This document shows positions 1 through 9,723 of a DNA stretch of 64,000 nt, piece by piece (within the stretch, counting starts at the first letter, position 1; each line of letters starts with the position of its first letter). Both the position numbers and the translations under genes were made by a program. Source of the DNA: VRUE01 sp963712595 (lineage in GTDB: Bacteria > Actinomycetota > Thermoleophilia > Solirubrobacterales > 70-9). The stretch spans positions 186,001-250,000 of the forward strand of contig CAVQIM010000004.1 in NCBI GenBank assembly GCA_963712595.1. Reading direction: 5' to 3'. The notes beneath the pieces were generated by a model. The model worked only from the letters and a program-made list of their open reading frames with translations, was not told the origin of the DNA and did not search any database.

Positions 1-1
1 C

Positions 2-142
2 CTCGTGGTCGGCGTCGTCTGCGCTTTGGTGATCATCGCCGGCGACCGCGGCAGGTTGGGTCAGAACCGCCTCGCGACGGAGCTGATCGCGATGGCGGCG
101 GTGGCGATCGTCTCGATCGTCGCGGCGATCGCGATCGCCTGA
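2..142 (+). CDS. C-terminal end of a membrane protein (partial)
   Basis: The reading frame is open from the window edge to a TGA at 140-142 and gives 46 residues. It consists of two hydrophobic stretches (starting LVVGVVCALVII and ending AAIAIA) separated by a short basic, polar loop. It looks like the last one or two membrane spans of a polytopic protein. No family can be assigned from this piece. The convergent gene at 148 begins only 5 bases after the stop. Confidence 0.5.
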   Translation, partial: LVVGVVCALVIIAGDRGRLGQNRLATELIAMAAVAIVSIVAAIAIA

Positions 143-147
143 AGGCG

Positions 148-1068
148 CTAACTGCGGCGGTCAGGCTCGGGAGCCGGCGCGTGCAGGTCGGCGAAGCCGA
201 TGTTTCCCGGTGCGTCGACGAGGTCGGGGTGGAGCAGGTGACCGAGCAGCTCGACGCCGTCGATCAGCCGCGGTCCCGGCCGCGAGAAGGTCGAGGCGGC
301 ATCGACGGCAAAGATTCTCCTAGCGCCCAGCGCCTCGATCTGCTCCCACTGAGCCAGGGCCTGTGCGCGCGAGTCGTCGACGTACCAGCCGCAGGGCATC
401 GCGATCGTCACGTCCGGGCTGAGGCCCGCGAGCTCACCCCATGAAACCTCCGGCGACTTCAGCCCCGGTGGCCCGGCGACGTCCTCGCCGCCGGCGATCG
501 AGATCATCTCCGGGATCCAGTGGCCGCCGACGTAGGGCGGGTCCAGCCACTCCAGCGCGATCACCCGCGGCAGGCTCGCCCCCGAAACCGCAGCGCGCAC
601 CGTCGCCAGTCTCCCCTCCAGCTCTCCGCGAAGTTCATGCGCCTCGTTGGGAATCGCCGCCGCCTCGCCGAGCCGGATCACGTCCTCCAGCATCTCGCCC
701 AGCGTGCTCGGGTCCTGCTGGACCACCCGCGGGCGACTTGGCAGGCGCGAGGCGACCTCGAGCACGTCCTCGAAGGAGACGGCGCAGACCGCGCAGACGG
801 CCTGGGTGACGATCAGGTCCGGTTCGAGCTTCGCCAGCAGCTCCTCGTCAAGTTCGTAGAGCGCTTGTCCCTCGGCCACCCTCGTCTTCACCGTTCTGTC
901 GATTTCGGCGGCGCTGAGTCCCGGGCGGAGCACCGTCCGGGTCAGGTGGGGAAGCGAGCGCGCTTCGGGCGGGTAGTCGCACTCGTGGGTTACGGCGACG
1001 ACCCTGTCGCCCAGGCCAAGGGCGAAGAGCATCTCCGTTGCCGACGGAACGAGGCTTGCAACGCGCAT
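148..1068 (-). CDS. Cobalamin-binding-type protein (BtuF-like fold)
   Basis: This 306-residue protein begins MRVASLVPSATEMLFALG, the classic opening of the BtuF/FecB periplasmic-binding fold. It has no signal peptide, so it probably acts in the cytoplasm or is a cytosolic relative of the vitamin B12 binding protein. Residues 86-98 carry a VCAVCAVS motif with cysteines 92 and 95, typical of the stand-alone cobalamin-binding subgroup. The C-terminal half contains the second lobe (EWLDPPYVGGHWIPEMI). No BtuC or BtuD genes are adjacent and no B12 riboswitch is visible upstream. The family assignment is good; the ligand is inferred. Confidence 0.8.
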   Translation of the reverse strand: MRVASLVPSATEMLFALGLGDRVVAVTHECDYPPEARSLPHLTRTVLRPGLSAAEIDRTVKTRVAEGQALYELDEELLAKLEPDLIVTQAVCAVCAVSFEDVLEVASRLPSRPRVVQQDPSTLGEMLEDVIRLGEAAAIPNEAHELRGELEGRLATVRAAVSGASLPRVIALEWLDPPYVGGHWIPEMISIAGGEDVAGPPGLKSPEVSWGELAGLSPDVTIAMPCGWYVDDSRAQALAQWEQIEALGARRIFAVDAASTFSRPGPRLIDGVELLGHLLHPDLVDAPGNIGFADLHAPAPEPDRRS

Positions 1069-1176
1069 GCGGAGATCAATATGGCACTTCTCGCAGGAAC
1101 CGCGGAGTAGAAAGCTATATTGCCTACGCCGAATGGCCGACGACGACCTCCCCCGAAGTACCGGGTCAAATAGACG

Positions 1177-2475
1177 ATGAGCGCCCTGCTGCTCGTTCTC
1201 CTCCTGCTTCTCGTCGCCATCAACGGCTTCTTCGTCGCGGCCGAGTTCGCCCTAGTCCGCAGTCGCCGCGGCAAGATCGAGCAGCTCGCCGAGGAAGGGG
1301 AGAGCGGCGCCGAGGAGGTGGTCGAGCAGCTCGACAAGATCGACGAGTCGCTCTCTGCCTGCCAGATCGGGATCACGATGGCCTCGATCGGGATCGGTTT
1401 CCTCGGCGAGCCCTCCTTGGCGAAGCTGCTCGAGCCGATCTTCGGGGGCCTCTCGCACGGCGCCGCGGTGGGGCTCTCGGTGGCGATCGCCTTCGCCCTC
1501 GTCACCGCGCTCCACATCAGCATCGGCGAGCAGGTGCCGAAGATGCTGGCGATCAGCCACGCCGAGCGCACCGCCCGTCGCGTCTCTCGCCCGCTCAACT
1601 GGTTCCGCGCCGCGACCGCGCCGGTGATCATGGCGCTGAGCGCGATCTCCAACGCGATCGTGCGCCTCTTCGGCGTCGACCCGACCGACATCGAGGAGCA
1701 TCACACCGCCGAGGACTTGAAGCAGATCATCGATCGCTCGAAGATCGGCGGCACGCTCGATCCGGGCGAGGCGGGGATGCTCGGCGGGGTCTTTCACCTG
1801 CACGAGCAGGAGGCCCGCGAGGTGATGACGCCGATCCCGGCCGTGGTGACCGTCGACGCCTCCGAGACGGTGGAGACGGCGCTGCGGCGCTGCGTGACCT
1901 CCGGCCACACGCGGCTGGTCGTGATCGAGGACGACAACCCCGACCGGGTCAAAGGGATCGTCCACAACAACAGCCTCGCCCGCCTCTACATGAGCGACGG
2001 CCCCGAGGGCGAGATCGCGCCCGCGGTCCGCGACGCGGTGATCGTCCCCGAGACGCGGCCGCTCGACGACCTCCTCCACGACCTCCAGGTCCAGCGCACC
2101 TCGCTCGCGGTGATCGTCGACGAGTACGGGCGCACGGTCGGGATCGTCACGGTCGAGGACATCCTCGAGGAGGTGGTGGGGGAGATCGAGGACGAGACCG
2201 ATCCCCGCGCCGCGGCGCTGCGCCAGCTCGCCAGCGGCGAGTGGTTCGTGCGCGGCCACGTCTCGCTCGGCGATCTCTCCGACGCCGGGATCGAGCTTCC
2301 GGTCGACACCGACGCCTACAACTCAGTCGGCGGCTACGTCTTCGGCGAGTTGGGACGGCTGCCGAAGCGCGGTGACACGATTACCGCCAACGGCTACACG
2401 ATCCGGGTCGAGTCGGTGCGGGAGAACCGGATCGAGGCGGTTCGGATCAGCGGTTCCGTCCGCCACGGCGCCTAG
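1177..2475 (+). CDS. CNNM/CBS/CorC_HlyC-type membrane protein (hemolysin family)
   Basis: This 432-residue protein has the standard three-part architecture. A DUF21/CNNM membrane domain (about residues 1-190) starts with a hydrophobic helix and the NGFFVAAEFALV motif. A pair of CBS domains follows (about 205-335, containing MTPIPAVVTVDA and IVTVEDILEEVVGEI). A CorC_HlyC domain closes the protein (about 345-425). The family is linked to magnesium or cobalt homeostasis; the older name hemolysin is not informative. The gene stands alone and is divergent from the cobalamin-binding gene. The length is normal and the CBS pair looks intact. Confidence 0.88.
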   Translation: MSALLLVLLLLLVAINGFFVAAEFALVRSRRGKIEQLAEEGESGAEEVVEQLDKIDESLSACQIGITMASIGIGFLGEPSLAKLLEPIFGGLSHGAAVGLSVAIAFALVTALHISIGEQVPKMLAISHAERTARRVSRPLNWFRAATAPVIMALSAISNAIVRLFGVDPTDIEEHHTAEDLKQIIDRSKIGGTLDPGEAGMLGGVFHLHEQEAREVMTPIPAVVTVDASETVETALRRCVTSGHTRLVVIEDDNPDRVKGIVHNNSLARLYMSDGPEGEIAPAVRDAVIVPETRPLDDLLHDLQVQRTSLAVIVDEYGRTVGIVTVEDILEEVVGEIEDETDPRAAALRQLASGEWFVRGHVSLGDLSDAGIELPVDTDAYNSVGGYVFGELGRLPKRGDTITANGYTIRVESVRENRIEAVRISGSVRHGA

Positions 2476-2519
2476 TTTTCCCGAGCAACCCGCGTTCCAC
2501 CAAATCCTGGAGGTATCGC

Positions 2520-2753
2520 ATGTGGGTTGTGCGCTTGAGCGACAAGCAGCTAGAGGTCTTGCGGGCTCTGCTGCGCTCGGAGGAGCATCTCGGCCCCGCG
2601 CTCAAGGGAGCGGTCGAGGCCCTCGACCTGGCCCGCTGGGACGACCTGCCGGAGGCAGAGTTGCCCTGGGACGAGATCGAGACGACGGCTCGGCGTCAAG
2701 GCATCTCGCCGGCCGACGTGATCTGGGACCTCTCCGGCCGCAGCTGCGGCTAG
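2520..2753 (+). CDS. Small hypothetical protein, 77 aa
   Basis: A short acidic soluble protein (MWVVRLSDKQLEVLRALL). The start is supported by a GGAGG sequence about 6 bases upstream. It is predicted to be mainly helical, has no membrane segment and matches no family I recognise. The last 12 bases of the gene form part of the left arm of repeat element B1, so its final residues (GRSCG) may reflect the insertion of that element. It may follow the CNNM gene in the same transcript, 44 bases downstream. Confidence 0.55.
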   Translation: MWVVRLSDKQLEVLRALLRSEEHLGPALKGAVEALDLARWDDLPEAELPWDEIETTARRQGISPADVIWDLSGRSCG

Positions 2754-2828
2754 ACCAAGCAGATCAAGGACGCAGGGAGCGTGGCGTGCCTCTGCACGCA
2801 GCGACCGAGGACGCCGATATGCGCCGGT

Positions 2829-2840
<12 letters not shown>
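2742..2840. repeat. B-type element, copy B1 (variable arms, conserved 69-nt core)
   Basis: Arms 2742-2756 and 2826-2840 are inverted repeats. They match at 13 of 15 positions and the two mismatches become G-U pairs in RNA. The core 2757-2825 contains AAGCAGATCAAGGACGC, a small inner hairpin (GCGTGC/GCACGC) and GCGACCGAGGACGCCG. It matches the core of B2 (12610-12678) at about nine of ten positions and is related to B3. The element lies between convergent genes and its arms overlap the 3' ends of both. Confidence 0.8.
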
Positions 2841-3653
<813 letters not shown>

Positions 3654-3683
3654 GACCCGGGTTCCTATCAAGCAGGTGGGGGA

Positions 3684-3791
3684 GAGAGTCGTGTGCCCCT
3701 CCTCACTCAACTTTTTCGGTGGGTCGGGACTGGTCGTCCGCGAGCGGATCGACGAAAAAGTACAAGCCGTGAGGAGGGGCACACGACTCTC
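3684..3791. repeat. A-type element, copy A1 (23-bp perfect arms, conserved core ends)
   Basis: Arms 3684-3706 and 3769-3791 are a perfect 23-bp inverted repeat. The 62-nt core (3707-3768) begins TCAACTTTTTCGG and ends CGAAAAAGTACAAGCC, the same ends as the cores of A2 and A3; the middle differs more. The arms have no similarity to the outer arms of A2 or A3. It lies between divergent start codons, so a simple terminator role is unlikely. Confidence 0.8.
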
Positions 3792-3801
3792 CTTGTGGAG
3801 C

Positions 3802-3819
3802 TGACTGATTGATCAGTCA
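3802..3819. promoter_or_regulatory. Putative TetR-type operator upstream of thiolase
   Basis: TGACTGAT-TG-ATCAGTCA is a perfect palindrome 50-70 bases upstream of the thiolase start. The overlapping string GATTGATCAGTCAATC matches 12732-12750 upstream of the acyl-CoA dehydrogenase at 12791 (consensus TGAYTGAYCAGTCAATC). The palindrome type and the target genes fit a FadR-like TetR repressor. No such regulator is encoded in the window. Confidence 0.55.
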
Positions 3820-3871
3820 ATCGGTCGGCTATCGTCTGGGAGAGCGAATAGATCGAGAACTGGAGGCAGTC

Positions 3872-5059
<1,188 letters not shown>

Positions 5060-5104
5060 GGTACCTTCCCGGTACCAGTTGAGTTCTCGGGGAAGGGAAA
5101 CAGG

Positions 5105-5590
5105 TTGAGCAGGGGTACGAGCGCGACGATTGCCATCGCTGCGGTGATTGCGATTGTCGTCGCCGGGTGCGGTGGCGACGACGGCAACGAAGTCACGGCC
5201 TCGTCGCTGGGCAAGGCCGAGTTCATCGCGAAGGCGGACGCGATTTGCGCCAAAGGCCAGAGGCAGGTCGAACGCAACTTCGGCACTTTCGCGAAGAAGA
5301 CCGACCTCAATATCCAGCAGATCACCAAGAATCCGACCAAGGAGCAGGTCAACGGCTTGGTCAACACGGTCCTGATCCCGGCGATCGAAGAGGAAATCAC
5401 CGAGATCCGGGCGCTCGGAGCGCCGGCCGGAGACGAGGACAAGATCGAAGCGATGCTCGACGCGACCGAAGAAGGGATCGCGACGGCGGAAGACCTGCCG
5501 CAAACGGTTCTCGAACAGACCGGCGTCGCCTTCGGCGTGGGCAGCAGGCTGGCCAAGGAATACGGCCTCACCGTCTGCGGCCAGCGCTAG
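5105..5590 (+). CDS. Predicted lipoprotein, 161 aa
   Basis: It starts with TTG at 5105 after a purine-rich GGGGAAGGGAAACAGG stretch. The signal peptide ends in a lipobox (VVAGC), followed by an acidic linker (GGDDGNE). The mature part is a helical domain with two cysteines (DAICAKG and LTVCGQR), which could form a disulfide outside the membrane. Many small lipoproteins of this type occur in the likely host class; the function is unknown. It lies between thiolase and acyl-CoA dehydrogenase genes on the same strand, with 45-base gaps, so co-transcription is possible. Confidence 0.7.
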   Translation: MSRGTSATIAIAAVIAIVVAGCGGDDGNEVTASSLGKAEFIAKADAICAKGQRQVERNFGTFAKKTDLNIQQITKNPTKEQVNGLVNTVLIPAIEEEITEIRALGAPAGDEDKIEAMLDATEEGIATAEDLPQTVLEQTGVAFGVGSRLAKEYGLTVCGQR

Positions 5591-5635
5591 CGCCAGTCCT
5601 GGCTGGGTGGCCAGGCCCGATATGCTCCGCGGCCG

Positions 5636-6814
5636 ATGGACCTGACCCTCTCGCCGTCTGAGCAGCAGTTCCGCGACGAGGTCCGCGCCTGGATCGAAGA
5701 GAACCATCCGGGCCCCGAGCCCGAAGCTGGGCTCGAGGAGGTGATGGCGTTCCGGCGCGAGTGGCAGCAGAAGATGCACGCCGCCGGTTGGGCCGGGATC
5801 TCCTGGCCGAAGGAGTACGGCGGCCGCGGCGCGACGATGATCGAGCAGGCGATCTTCGTCGGCGAGGCCTCGCGGCTGGAAGCGCCCAGCCCGGCCAACG
5901 TCCTTGGCCTGGCGATGGGCGGCCCGGTGGTGATCGCCCACGGCACCGACGAGCAGAAGCAGCGCTACCTGGAGCCGATCCTCACCGCCGAGGAGATCTG
6001 GTGCCAGGGCTTCTCCGAGCCCGAGTCGGGCTCCGATCTCGCCTCGTTGAAGACGCGGGCAGTCAAGGACGGCGACGAATGGGTCGTCACCGGCCAGAAG
6101 GTCTGGACCACCTTCGCCCAGTACGCCAAGTGGTGCATGCTGGTCGCCCGCACCGACCCCGACGCCCCCAAGCACAAGGGCCTCACCTACTTCCTGATGG
6201 ACATGGAGCAGGACGGTGTCGAGGCTAAGCCCCTGGTCCAGATCACCGGCGAGGGCGAGTTCAACGAGGTCTTCATCGAGGAGGCGCGGATCCCCGACGC
6301 CAACGTGGTCGGCGGCGTCGGCAACGGCTGGTCGGTCGCGATCACGACGCTGATGAACGAGCGCGCCGGCCTCGCTTTCGGCGCGATCGCCCAGATCGCC
6401 AACAGCCTCAAGCGCCTCGGCACGCTGGCGGCCGAGACCCGTGTCAACGGCGGCAGCGCGGCGGACGACCCCGTCTTCCGCCAGCGGCTCGCCCAGCTCC
6501 ACATCGAGGCCGAGACGATGCGGCTCAACGCCTACCGCGGCCTGACCAAGACGATGCAGTCGGGCATTCCCGGCCCCGAGGGCTCGCTCGGCAAGTGGCA
6601 GTGGGCGGACATCAACCAACGCATCGCGGAGCTGGCGCTCGACATCGAGGGTCCCTACGCGACGCTGGCGCGCGGCGACGACCACGCCCTGGCGGGCGGC
6701 GCCTGGCAGTACGGCTTCCTGCGCTCGCGCGCCAACTCGATCGAGGGCGGCACCACCGACATCCTCAAGAACATCATCGCCGAGCGCGTGCTCGGCCTTC
6801 CCAAGATGAGATGA
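5636..6814 (+). CDS. Acyl-CoA dehydrogenase, probable catalytic subunit of an alpha2-beta2 enzyme
   Basis: A 392-residue FAD enzyme that introduces the alpha-beta double bond into an acyl-CoA. The N-terminal helical domain is followed by the FAD-binding middle domain (CQGFSEPESGSDLASLKTRA, WVVTGQKVWTTFAQYA). The C-terminal domain ends NSIEGGTTDILKNIIAERVL, the segment around the catalytic base in FadE-type proteins. The next gene is a shorter acyl-CoA dehydrogenase with a different ending. Such neighbouring pairs form alpha2-beta2 heterotetramers in mycobacterial steroid catabolism. The substrate cannot be told from sequence. Confidence 0.9.
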   Translation: MDLTLSPSEQQFRDEVRAWIEENHPGPEPEAGLEEVMAFRREWQQKMHAAGWAGISWPKEYGGRGATMIEQAIFVGEASRLEAPSPANVLGLAMGGPVVIAHGTDEQKQRYLEPILTAEEIWCQGFSEPESGSDLASLKTRAVKDGDEWVVTGQKVWTTFAQYAKWCMLVARTDPDAPKHKGLTYFLMDMEQDGVEAKPLVQITGEGEFNEVFIEEARIPDANVVGGVGNGWSVAITTLMNERAGLAFGAIAQIANSLKRLGTLAAETRVNGGSAADDPVFRQRLAQLHIEAETMRLNAYRGLTKTMQSGIPGPEGSLGKWQWADINQRIAELALDIEGPYATLARGDDHALAGGAWQYGFLRSRANSIEGGTTDILKNIIAERVLGLPKMR

Positions 6815-6924
6815 GCATGCAAGAGACGACTACCCGCCCGCGGCGGACGCGTGAGCAAGGACGGGAGATCTCCGGTGAGTGTGAGCGCGTCCTTGCGGAA
6901 GCAGAGTACGCGGGCGGAATCTGA
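6811..6924 (+). CDS. Possible 37-aa peptide overlapping a repeat
   Basis: An ATG at 6811 overlaps the stop of the preceding gene (ATGA) and opens a 37-codon frame (MSMQETTTRPRRTREQG...). It ends at 6924, three bases before the next acyl-CoA dehydrogenase. The frame spans repeat E1. The equivalent frame across E2 (36087-36173) gives a similar basic peptide sharing TRPRRTR and an AEx-AG ending. That similarity may come from the DNA repeat and not from selection on a protein. Translational coupling would be possible from the spacing. Confidence 0.3.
   Translation: MSMQETTTRPRRTREQGREISGECERVLAEAEYAGGI
6832..6924. repeat. E-type 93-nt repeat, copy E1
   Basis: It is the same length as 36087-36179. 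The first 20 bases (ACCCGCCCGCGGCGGACGCG) are identical in both copies. The last 24 match at 21 positions (GCAGAGYACGCGGGCKGAAT...). The 49-nt middle is diverged, with about half the positions matching. In this copy the middle can form a GCAAGGAC/GTCCTTGC stem, and the ends can pair through CCCGCG/CGCGGG. It fills the gap between two acyl-CoA dehydrogenase genes. Confidence 0.6.
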
Positions 6925-6926
6925 TC

Positions 6927-8051
6927 ATGTACTTCGACCTCACCGACGAGCAGCAGGCGATCAAGGCGACCGCGCACGACTTCCTCGCCGCGCGCTACCG
7001 CTCCGAGCGGATCCGCGAGCTGGCTGAGAGCGAGCACGGCTTCGAGCAGTCCGACTGGGACGAGATGGCCGAGCTGGGCTGGCCCGGCCTGGCCCTGCCC
7101 GAGGAGTGGGGTGGGCAGGGCCTCGGCATCGTCGAGCTGGCCGTCCTCTTCGAGGAGATGGGCTACGCGCTCGCGCCCTCGCCGCTGCTCTCGAACACGA
7201 TTGCCGGTCTGGCCCTGGCGCTCTGCGGTTCCGACGACCAGCGCGAGCGCTTCCTCCGCCCCCTTGCCGCCGGCCAGCTGCGCGGAACGCCGGCGCTCTG
7301 GGACGCCGGCTCGAGCGCGACCCCGGGCGGGTTCACGATGGAGGCCCGCGACGAGGGCGGCGGGATCGTCCTCGACGGGGAAAAGGTCCTGGTCATGGAC
7401 GCAGCCGCCGCCGACTTCCTCATGGTCGCCACGGCCGACGGCCGCCGCCACCTTGTCGCGCGCGGCGCGGCCGGGATCACGGTTACGCCCGCGACCTCGA
7501 TCGACCCCACTCGCCGCCTCTGCTCGGTTCGCTTCGACGGTGTGCGGATTGCCCCGGAGGACTCGATGCCCGGCGAGGAGGCCGACTACTACCCGGTCTT
7601 CCACCGCATCTGCGTTGCCATTGCCGCCGAGTCGACCGGGATCGCCCAGCGCACGATGGAGATGGCCGTCGCCTACGCCAAGGACCGCCAGCAGTTCGGT
7701 CGCCCGATTGGCTCCTACCAGGCGGTCTCCCACCGCTGCGCGCAGATGCTGCTGGAGACCGAGAACGCTCGCTCCGCCGTCTACGGCGCCGCTTGGGCAG
7801 CCGACGCCGAGCCCGAGTCGCTGCCGAGGGCTGCCTCGATGGCCAAGGCCTACGCCTCCGATGCGGGCTGGCGCGTCCCCGATGCCTCGATCCAGGTGCA
7901 CGGCGGCATCGGCTTCACCTGGGAGCACGACCTCCACTTCTTCCTCAAGCGGGGTAGGGCCAACGCGGCGATGTTCGGCGACGCCAAGTGGCACCGCGAG
8001 CGGGTCGCCGGCGCGGTCCTCGCTGGCGCCGCCGAGCCGGTCTCCGCCTAG
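6927..8051 (+). CDS. Acyl-CoA dehydrogenase, probable partner subunit
   Basis: This 374-residue protein belongs to the acyl-CoA dehydrogenase superfamily. The N-terminal domain reads MYFDLTDEQQAIKATAHDFL, and the C-terminal part has AYAKDRQQFGRPIGSYQAVSH and a late HGGIGFTWEHDLHFFLKRG. That ending is typical of the subunit that lacks the catalytic glutamate in alpha2-beta2 FadE enzymes. The middle domain is more divergent than that of the upstream gene and lacks a clear EPxxGSD segment. With the gene at 5636 it is likely to form one heteromeric enzyme. The catalytic role of each chain is inferred. Confidence 0.88.
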   Translation: MYFDLTDEQQAIKATAHDFLAARYRSERIRELAESEHGFEQSDWDEMAELGWPGLALPEEWGGQGLGIVELAVLFEEMGYALAPSPLLSNTIAGLALALCGSDDQRERFLRPLAAGQLRGTPALWDAGSSATPGGFTMEARDEGGGIVLDGEKVLVMDAAAADFLMVATADGRRHLVARGAAGITVTPATSIDPTRRLCSVRFDGVRIAPEDSMPGEEADYYPVFHRICVAIAAESTGIAQRTMEMAVAYAKDRQQFGRPIGSYQAVSHRCAQMLLETENARSAVYGAAWAADAEPESLPRAASMAKAYASDAGWRVPDASIQVHGGIGFTWEHDLHFFLKRGRANAAMFGDAKWHRERVAGAVLAGAAEPVSA

Positions 8052-8065
8052 GCGCGACGACGACG

Positions 8066-9097
8066 ATGGGGGCTCTCGACCGCATCTCCGTCGCCGCGAT
8101 CGGTGTCTCGGTCGCCGACCTCGAGGCGGAGACGAAGCGCGCTGAGGTGGCTGGGGTCGAGTGCGTCTGGGCCCCCGAGCTCTTCCGTTCCTCGGTCACG
8201 CAGGCCGCCTACCTGGCGGGGCGTACCGAGAAGATCGACGTCGCGACCGGGATCGCCTGGGCCTTCACCCGCAGCCCGTTCATCCTCGCCGTCAGCGCCC
8301 TCGACATCGACGAGATGTCCGGCGGTCGCTTCCGCCTTGGCCTCGGCTCGGGCGTCAAACGGCTGAACGAGACCTGGCACAACGCCGAGTACGGCAAGCC
8401 CGCTCCGCACCTGCGTGAGGCGATCGAGGCGACGCGGCTGATCATGCAGCAGGCCGGCAGGGGCGAGCCGATCCGCTACGAGGGCTCCTACTACGACATC
8501 GACATCAAGGGCTGGGTGCGGCCGCACCCAGCGGCGCGCGAGTCGGTGCCGATCTACACCGCCGGCGTGCAGGGTGGGATGTGCCGCATGGCCGGCGACG
8601 TCGCCGACGGCCTGATCGGCCACCCGATCCAGAGCCTGCGCTGGATCGACGAGGTCGTCGTCAGCTCCTTCGAGGAGGGTTTGCGCCGCTCCGGCCGCGA
8701 GCGGTCGAGCTTCGACTACCTGCCCACCGTCTGCTGCGCGATCGACGACGACGAGGCGCGGGCGATCGACATGGCCCGCCGCACGATCTCCTTCTACGCG
8801 ACGGTGAAGACCTACATGCCGCTCTGGGAGCTGCACGGCTTCGCCGACAACGCCGCCGCCGCGGGCGAGGCGTTTCGCCGCGGCGACCTGGCAGGCGTTC
8901 CGGCAGCGATCAGCGACGAGATGGTCGAGGCCTACTGTGCGGCCGGCCCCCTCGACAAGGTCCGCGCCCGCGTCGAGGCGACCGCCGAGCGAGCCGACGG
9001 CCTCTTCCTCACCCCGCCGACGTACTTCATCTCCCCCGAAGAGCTCTCCGAGTACCAAACACGCATCATCGACGCCTTCGGCCCGACGAGCGGCTGA
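8066..9097 (+). CDS. LLM-class (luciferase-like) F420-type oxidoreductase
   Basis: A 343-residue TIM-barrel oxidoreductase of the luciferase-like family. Diagnostic stretches are VECVWAPELFRSS, VATGIAWAFTRSPFILAVSALDIDEM, GRFRLGLGSGVKRLNE and a central VPIYTAGVQGGMCRMAGDVADGLIGH. In actinobacteria many of these use coenzyme F420 rather than FMN; the cofactor here is inferred. The ATG at 8066 was chosen because it directly precedes the family's first beta strand. It follows the acyl-CoA dehydrogenase pair by 14 bases and may act on the same substrate pathway. Confidence 0.85.
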   Translation: MGALDRISVAAIGVSVADLEAETKRAEVAGVECVWAPELFRSSVTQAAYLAGRTEKIDVATGIAWAFTRSPFILAVSALDIDEMSGGRFRLGLGSGVKRLNETWHNAEYGKPAPHLREAIEATRLIMQQAGRGEPIRYEGSYYDIDIKGWVRPHPAARESVPIYTAGVQGGMCRMAGDVADGLIGHPIQSLRWIDEVVVSSFEEGLRRSGRERSSFDYLPTVCCAIDDDEARAIDMARRTISFYATVKTYMPLWELHGFADNAAAAGEAFRRGDLAGVPAAISDEMVEAYCAAGPLDKVRARVEATAERADGLFLTPPTYFISPEELSEYQTRIIDAFGPTSG

Positions 9098-9138
9098 GTT
9101 CGTGTTTTGTCCCGCTATGCGAGACAAAACACGAACTC
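9096..9138. other. D-type hairpin D1 enclosing a start codon
   Basis: Perfect 16-bp arms (9096-9111 and 9123-9138) flank the loop CCGCTATGCGA. The left arm begins within the stop codon of the LLM gene. The loop contains the ATG of the downstream alkyltransferase-like gene. The loop resembles that of D2 (CCGCTTTGCGG) and shares CTATGC with D3. Confidence 0.75.
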
Positions 9139-9398
9139 GAACCTTTGAAGTGCTCGATCGCGTGCGTGAGATCCCGCCGGGGTTCGTTCGTGCTTATGGC
9201 GACGTTTCGCCGGGGGCGCCTCGCTTTGCCGGGGCGGTTCTCTTCGAGTGCGACGAGCCCGACCTCCCCTGGTGGCGGGTCGTCCGTGCCGACGGCACGC
9301 TTGCCAAGGGCGGGCGTCAGCGCCAGCGGCTGGAAGCCGAGGGCGTGCCCTTCCGCGGCGAGCGAGTCGACATGGGAGCCGCGAGACTGCCGTCGTGA
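9117..9398 (+). CDS. MGMT-family alkyltransferase-like (ATL) protein
   Basis: This 93-residue protein resembles the DNA-binding domain of O6-methylguanine methyltransferases. Residues 14-25 (REIPPGFVRAYG) match the helix-turn-helix entry. The position of the reactive cysteine motif PCHR is replaced by PWWRVVRADG, as in ATL proteins that bind alkylated bases without transferring the alkyl group and hand lesions to nucleotide excision repair. The start ATG lies in the loop of hairpin D1; an alternative downstream start is not obvious. If the hairpin forms in the mRNA it would enclose the initiation site. Confidence 0.8.
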   Translation: MRDKTRTRTFEVLDRVREIPPGFVRAYGDVSPGAPRFAGAVLFECDEPDLPWWRVVRADGTLAKGGRQRQRLEAEGVPFRGERVDMGAARLPS

Positions 9399-9452
9399 GC
9401 GACGGCTCGCGCGGGCATCGGCGTTCCGGGGCGATTCGCCGAGCAGCGTCTG

Positions 9453-9656
9453 CTACTCGTCGCGCGGGGTGATGCGGAAGGTCGAGACGACCTCGGCCTG
9501 CTTGGCCTCGGGGTGGACGACGTAGGCGCTGGGGCCACCGCCGAACCAGCCGGAGCTCTCGTTGTCGGCGACGAAGATGCCTGGGTGGTGGCGGCCATCG
9601 CCGTCCTCGACCCAGACCTTGTCGCCCTCCTTGAACCCGTGCTCGGCCTCGCTCAT
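9453..9656 (-). CDS. Small hypothetical protein, 67 aa
   Basis: An acidic small protein (MSEAEHGFKEGDKVWVEDG). The GDKVWVEDGDG start followed by a PGIFV strand and YVVHPEAKQAEVV suggests a small beta-barrel of the SH3 or KOW type, a fold often found in nucleic-acid or protein-binding modules. I cannot assign a family. It converges with the ATL gene and is followed on the same strand by the secreted protein at 9724-10248 upstream of it. Confidence 0.6.
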   Translation of the reverse strand: MSEAEHGFKEGDKVWVEDGDGRHHPGIFVADNESSGWFGGGPSAYVVHPEAKQAEVVSTFRITPRDE

Positions 9657-9723
9657 GGCCCCAGCCTACCCGGATAGGGACGACCCGGCCCCGACTAGGC
9701 GGGCCGGGTCGGGCGTCCCTCGC

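Noticed and set aside
441..809. Long arginine-rich plus-strand frames opposite the cobalamin-binding gene and many similar ones
   Set aside because: These are high-GC shadow frames with Arg/Pro/Ala bias and no start signals or domain patterns.
1069..1176. Cobalamin riboswitch between the cobalamin-binding gene and the CNNM gene
   Set aside because: The gap is only about 100 bases and contains no B12-box-like sequence or suitable stem set.
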